From assembly GCA_002311655.1 (NCBI GenBank), contig DBYZ01000004.1, forward strand, positions 175,252 through 239,251: a stretch of 64,000 bases of DNA. The letters are read 5' to 3'. Position 1 is the first letter of the stretch, and the number at the start of each line of letters is the position of its first letter. The notes under the pieces were generated by a model that was not told the DNA's origin, did not search any database, and saw only the letters and a program-made list of their open reading frames with translations. A program made the position numbers and the translations under genes. Below, in pieces: positions 61,145 to 64,000 of this stretch. Origin of the DNA: Bacteroidales bacterium UBA1173 (GTDB lineage: Bacteria; Bacteroidota; Bacteroidia; Bacteroidales; F082).

Positions 61145-61218
61145 AACAAGCTCGAATCGCACTTTTTGCCATGGCCACTGCATCACGGTAGGGGTGAAGC
61201 CAAGAAAACAATGGTGAC

Positions 61219-62055
61219 TTATTCCTTATCGTAAACTAAACGCACACTATATCCAAACCAACGATGATTACCTCCAACACTGAGGTTGTCGTTACCAAAT
61301 AACACTAACCAAGCCAATGAACTATCACTGATGGATGTAGCAGACCAATAATTACCAATTACTCCACCTGCACCTACCACATAATTATTACGAAAGCCTG
61401 CTGCAGGTAAAAACACAGCACCATTTGCTTCAAATTTAGTTAGCCAATCCAACAAGTTGATAACATTACTATCAAAGTCGACACTGAAACAATTTGTATT
61501 ATTCAAATTGTATATTTCATCATTCCAAAAGTCAGGCAGTAAGATAATACCATTAATGCCTTCTACTTGTGCTTTTGAATATCTTATTCCACTACTTGTA
61601 TTCCTAACATCTATAACATATAACCACTCTTCTTTTGTTAATGTACGCCATACACCGACAGTATTGCCACCATTAAACAATGCATTATTACCCCAGTCTG
61701 TAAAACTACTATAATCACCTTCAATTAATACATTTTTTGGATTATCGCCAGTTCCCCATCCAAATAAGTCCATCCAATCATCGTCATATAAATTTTGGTC
61801 AGTATAATCATATTGATGCTCCGCAAATCTCCATATATTAGTTGATATATTGTATTGTAAATTCCCTTTAGAAAAATACACTTGATTTCCGCTTTCATTA
61901 ACTGTAAACAAACCATTAATTGAACCCTCTGGATTATTATATGTTGGTGTATTAGGGTTTGATGCAGCCGAAGTATTGTCCTTTTTACAAGACACCAATA
62001 CAACACACAACACCAGCAGTATTAGTAATGATATTATAAATGATTTGTTTTTCAT
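61219..62055 (-). CDS. Lipoprotein with FGE-sulfatase-like C-lectin fold domain
   Basis: 278 residues from MKNKSFIISLLILLVLCVV, lipobox LVSC then KKDN. The upstream in-frame extension is rejected, since it crosses the promoter. The domain (NGLFTVNESGNQVYFSKGNLQYN, WRTLTKEEWLYVIDVRNTSSGIRYSKAQVEGINGIILLPDFW, ANGAVFLPAAGFRN, GNYWSATSISDSSLAWLVLF, YSVRLVYDKE) is a family common in Bacteroidales and related to formylglycine-generating-enzyme-like/lectin folds. There is no sign of an enzymatic Cys pair. Function unknown. A -7 box TATTTTTG (62088-62095) lies 32 nt upstream. Confidence 0.78.
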   Translation of the reverse strand: MKNKSFIISLLILLVLCVVLVSCKKDNTSAASNPNTPTYNNPEGSINGLFTVNESGNQVYFSKGNLQYNISTNIWRFAEHQYDYTDQNLYDDDWMDLFGWGTGDNPKNVLIEGDYSSFTDWGNNALFNGGNTVGVWRTLTKEEWLYVIDVRNTSSGIRYSKAQVEGINGIILLPDFWNDEIYNLNNTNCFSVDFDSNVINLLDWLTKFEANGAVFLPAAGFRNNYVVGAGGVIGNYWSATSISDSSLAWLVLFGNDNLSVGGNHRWFGYSVRLVYDKE

Positions 62056-62087
62056 GATTATTTGTTTTAATTTTTTGTATGACATTG

Positions 62088-62095
62088 CAAAAATA
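62088..62095 (-). promoter_or_regulatory. -7 box TATTTTTG for the lipoprotein gene
   Basis: A perfect box on the minus strand 32 nt upstream of the ATG at 62055. Confidence 0.5.
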
Positions 62096-62148
62096 GGGAT
62101 TTTTTCGAAGAAAGCAAAAGTATTTTTGAAAAAACATTGTGGCTTCGC

Positions 62149-62258
62149 GAGGGTGACTAAAAAGTCAAATTGACCTTCTGAGAATCGCGTATTTGATAAT
62201 GGTTCTCCGGTCACTACCCGAATAACGAAAAGAGGATGACTACTTTTTAGTCACCCTC
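62149..62258. repeat. 110-bp element with perfect 17-bp terminal inverted repeats
   Basis: GAGGGTGACTAAAAAGT (62149-62165) is the exact reverse complement of 62242-62258. The right arm also forms a local hairpin with GAGGATGACT (62232-62241) followed on the minus strand by TTTT, i.e. a terminator for the minus-strand three-gene locus. Confidence 0.75.
62228..62258 (-). terminator. Terminator of the toxin/antitoxin/chaperone locus
   Basis: On the minus strand, GAGGGTGACT pairs with AGTCATCCTC across a 7-nt loop (one G-U pair) followed by TTTT. It lies 10 bases after the stop of the SecB-like gene. Confidence 0.75.
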
Positions 62259-62268
62259 TGGGGAGACT

Positions 62269-62691
62269 TTACGACACCACAAACGCCTTGTCAATCACCT
62301 TGTCCAAATAAATCGGTGGCAAAATGAAGGAATTAAGCGGTGAACCTATGGTTTTCGTGTATATTACACCACGCATTGAGCCATAACACAATGATGAAAA
62401 CTGTACTAATAAAAACGGATTAAATACTATTTTATCATCCTGTAACAGATTTTTAACCGACTCAGGCTCAATTTCGAAATAGCTACAAAGGCAGGCTTTC
62501 AATACTGGTTTTTCAACTTGTGAAGCCGTAATGATGATTTTGCTGCACAAAACATTATTACCTTTGTCAAAAGAGAATTGGATATCGGTTTGGAACTTCA
62601 CTTCATTAACAGCCGCATCATAGTTCTCTTCAAACATTGCAAACTGTTCCAAATCAATTTTTGAATATTTATATGTAATTTGTTGATTCAT
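62269..62691 (-). CDS. SecB-like chaperone of a TAC-type toxin-antitoxin-chaperone locus
   Basis: 140 residues from MNQQITYKYSKIDLEQF. Predicted strands (EVKFQTDIQFSF, CSKIIITAS, PVLKACLCSYFEI) and the terminal pattern FNPFLLVQFSSLCYGSMRGVIYTKTIGSPLNSFILPPIYLDK match the SecB fold, where a helix is followed by S.RG...F..L.L.P. It is the third gene after a toxin-like and an XRE antitoxin gene, 10 bases downstream of the latter. In the Mycobacterium tuberculosis TAC system the SecB-like chaperone protects the antitoxin and thereby inhibits the toxin; the same role is inferred here. Confidence 0.7.
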   Translation of the reverse strand: MNQQITYKYSKIDLEQFAMFEENYDAAVNEVKFQTDIQFSFDKGNNVLCSKIIITASQVEKPVLKACLCSYFEIEPESVKNLLQDDKIVFNPFLLVQFSSLCYGSMRGVIYTKTIGSPLNSFILPPIYLDKVIDKAFVVS

Positions 62692-62701
62692 AATATTATT
62701 T

Positions 62702-63136
62702 CTATGCTGTAAGTTCATATTTACCCATTTCAAAAGCACCTGTTATAACCTGAGTTTGGGTGTATTTGTCGCTTGTAACATCATTGACAAATGCATGTCT
62801 GTTACTTGACAACTCTAAAACTTGTCTGAAAATATAAGGATGTGTCAGCGATAACAATTCCTCGCCGATAGCATTCTGTAATTTGCAAATTGTTTCAAGG
62901 GTAAGATTTTCATTACCTTTCAACAATTTACCGACATAAGCCGCTGACACTGCCATTCTTTCAGCCAAATCCTTCTGGCTCATGCCTGATTTGCGCAAAT
63001 AATAGTGCAAACTCAACGCAATATCTTGCGACATGCGAATCCATTCGCGGTTATCCCGTCTGTATTGTGCCTTTGCTTTTGCATCTTCACTTCTAGGCTT
63101 AGCTATCTCTGCCAATTTTTCAGTATTAAATGTCAT
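62702..63136 (-). CDS. XRE-family HTH antitoxin with C-terminal extension
   Basis: 144 residues. An N-terminal helical part is followed by an HTH_3/XRE domain near residues 45-100 (LHYYLRKSGMSQKDLAERMAVSAAYVGKLLKGNENLTLETICKLQNAIG). A C-terminal tail of about 45 residues (HPYIFRQVLELSSNRHAFVNDVTSDKYTQ ...) may be the chaperone-addiction segment of TAC antitoxins. It should repress its operon and bind the toxin. It lies 11 bases after the toxin-like gene and 10 bases before the SecB-like gene. Confidence 0.82.
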   Translation of the reverse strand: MTFNTEKLAEIAKPRSEDAKAKAQYRRDNREWIRMSQDIALSLHYYLRKSGMSQKDLAERMAVSAAYVGKLLKGNENLTLETICKLQNAIGEELLSLTHPYIFRQVLELSSNRHAFVNDVTSDKYTQTQVITGAFEMGKYELTA

Positions 63137-63147
63137 AATGTATTGTG

Positions 63148-63690
63148 TTATAAATCATTACTATCAGATATTCCATTTTGTTTCAGCCAAGCTTTGACTT
63201 TGTCAATATTTTGCAAAACATGGTCTTTTAAGTCTGGTGAATTTTGAATTGTATCTCCTAATTTTATTCCTCCACCAGTTATCAAATATGAATTGGAATC
63301 CAACTTAATTGCATACATTCGCAACAATGATGGTCTTACAATTCCATAAGATTTCATTGGGATATACTCTAATTCATATTTGTATTTACCTTCTAAAAAT
63401 TTGAAATGACTGTCCAGATCCGGCGTTGTCCCAACTTCAACATTTTCACACAGCTCATAAAACAAATTTTCCAATCCATCAGCTTCATTTAAGACTTGCC
63501 TGCTCGCATCTTCAGGTTCAAAAGTCTTACCCCATTTCGGATCAGACAAATAATCAATATTTTCCATCATAAAACGAGTAACAAACTCCAAATCGTTCCA
63601 TTGCTGCAACAATCTGTCGAACTCATTTTCATCCTCATTATCGTATTGTACGCTGTACAAATAAGGTTTATAAATCTCGATTACCTCCAC
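63148..63690 (-). CDS. Putative toxin of the TAC-like locus
   Basis: 180 residues, read from a GTG at 63690; an in-frame stop lies just upstream and no ATG is available. The sequence (YKPYLYSVQYDNEDENEFDRLLQQWNDLEFVTRFM, YLSDPKWGKTFEPEDASRQVL, PSLLRMYAIKLDSNSYLITGGGIKLGDTIQ) matches a Bacteroidota family that I remember as regularly lying upstream of an XRE antitoxin. The ITGGGIKL...-type core resembles HigB/RelE-like toxin folds, but a nuclease residue set cannot be shown by eye. First gene of the locus, under the symmetric promoter at 63733-63752. Confidence 0.65.
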   Translation of the reverse strand: MEVIEIYKPYLYSVQYDNEDENEFDRLLQQWNDLEFVTRFMMENIDYLSDPKWGKTFEPEDASRQVLNEADGLENLFYELCENVEVGTTPDLDSHFKFLEGKYKYELEYIPMKSYGIVRPSLLRMYAIKLDSNSYLITGGGIKLGDTIQNSPDLKDHVLQNIDKVKAWLKQNGISDSNDL

Positions 63691-63732
63691 ACCAAAATTA
63701 ACTTATAAATTTAACACAATAAAACTCACCTG

Positions 63733-63752
63733 CAAAAATACAACTATTTTTG
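63733..63752 (-). promoter_or_regulatory. Symmetric promoter/operator of the TAC-like locus
   Basis: CAAAAATA (63733-63740) and TATTTTTG (63745-63752) flank CAAC and are exact reverse complements. This creates two back-to-back -7 boxes, one per strand. The minus-strand box lies 42 nt upstream of the GTG. The dyad would suit autoregulation by a dimeric XRE antitoxin. Confidence 0.55.
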
Positions 63753-63798
63753 ACACAACAAACAATTTTTAAGAAAAAAATTAACCTTTGGGTTTATT

Positions 63799-64000
63799 TT
63801 ATGGTATTAGTCTGTAAATCGTCCAATCATCCATTGGTTTGGCGCCGAGGGATTTGTAGAAGTTGATGGAGGGCGTGTTCCAGTCGAGGCAGACCCACTC
63901 CATGCGGCCGCAGTGGCGCTCTTTGGCGAGATGTGCGAGATACAATAACAATGCCTTGCCGTAGCCTAAACCTCGTTTTTCGGGGATGACGAAGAGGTCT
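63799..64000 (-). CDS. GNAT family N-acetyltransferase (C-terminal 67 residues; start beyond window)
   Basis: The reading frame is open from the right edge to the stop at 63799-63801. The visible end (FVIPEKRGLGYGKALLLYLAHLAKERHCGRMEWVCLDWNTPSINFYKSLGAKPMDDWTIYRLI) contains the acetyl-CoA-binding R-x-x-G-x-G/A loop (RGLGYGKALL) and the C-terminal NTPSINFYKSLGA motif. It resembles diamine/spermidine acetyltransferase-like GNATs. Substrate not determined. Confidence 0.9.
   Translation of the reverse strand, partial: DLFVIPEKRGLGYGKALLLYLAHLAKERHCGRMEWVCLDWNTPSINFYKSLGAKPMDDWTIYRLIP

Noticed and set aside
63733..63752. A rho-independent terminator for the right-edge GNAT gene
   Set aside because: The palindrome is AT-rich, has no GC stem, and matches promoter boxes better.
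1..64000. CRISPR arrays, rRNA genes, intact insertion sequences, integrases
   Set aside because: No spaced direct repeats, rRNA signatures or transposase-like frames were found.

Overview
The window is a chromosomal segment of an anaerobic member of the Bacteroidota, most likely order Bacteroidales. Several things point there: at least 18 promoter-like TAnnTTTG boxes with no sigma70-like -10 hexamers, secreted proteins ending in type IX secretion (T9SS) C-terminal sorting domains, a PorV-like outer-membrane barrel, a SusC-like TonB-dependent receptor, many lipoproteins, TPR-membrane-HTH regulators, and a phosphotransbutyrylase/butyrate kinase pair. The genus cannot be fixed from the sequence alone.

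Layout, left to right. (1) 1-4310, minus strand: the visible part of a multidomain FAD/iron-sulfur oxidoreductase (cut by the window edge), then greA, a HIT-family protein and a THUMP RNA methyltransferase as a tight operon. (2) 4421-13578, minus: TonB-dependent receptor, a 1442-residue secreted protein and a PorV-like barrel, a surface-export cluster. (3) 13883-24531: a small lipoprotein, then leuS, an alpha-L-fucosidase and ahcY (minus), then a histidine kinase, a geranylgeranylglyceryl-phosphate-synthase-like enzyme and a dipeptidyl-peptidase-IV-type exopeptidase (plus). (4) 24658-32708: a lipoprotein TPR-membrane-HTH regulator followed by four secreted proteins, three with T9SS sorting domains. 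(5) 33053-34930: an AT-rich pair of unrecognised genes. (6) 34966-44775: envelope genes (amidase, LptD-like barrel, MltC-like transglycosylase, RidA, a lipocalin-like lipoprotein, AsmA-like protein, MauE/DoxX-like redox membrane protein). (7) 44806-53322: two more membrane-anchored HTH regulators, two paralogous T9SS proteins, and between the paralogs a small membrane protein, a TlpA-like lipoprotein and a retropepsin-like lipoprotein. (8) 53340-60293, minus: tRNA-Ala, an OstA/LptA-like protein, buk, ptb, an acyl-CoA dehydrogenase and a biotin carboxylase. (9) 60391-63690: a GC-rich structured intergenic element, a damaged parDE locus, a lipoprotein, and a three-gene locus with the toxin / XRE antitoxin / SecB-like chaperone order of TAC systems. 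(10) The C-terminal end of a GNAT acetyltransferase at the right edge.

Three points deserve most attention. The first is the TAC-like locus with a symmetric promoter/operator. The second is the threefold pairing of a membrane-tethered HTH regulator with genes for exported proteins. The third is a set of repeat elements: an in-frame palindrome that is translated inside protein-coding genes, a palindromic intergenic element in the acyl-CoA/butyrate cluster, and a nested GC-rich inverted-repeat element upstream of parDE. No T9SS machinery genes, rRNA genes, CRISPR arrays or intact insertion sequences were seen.
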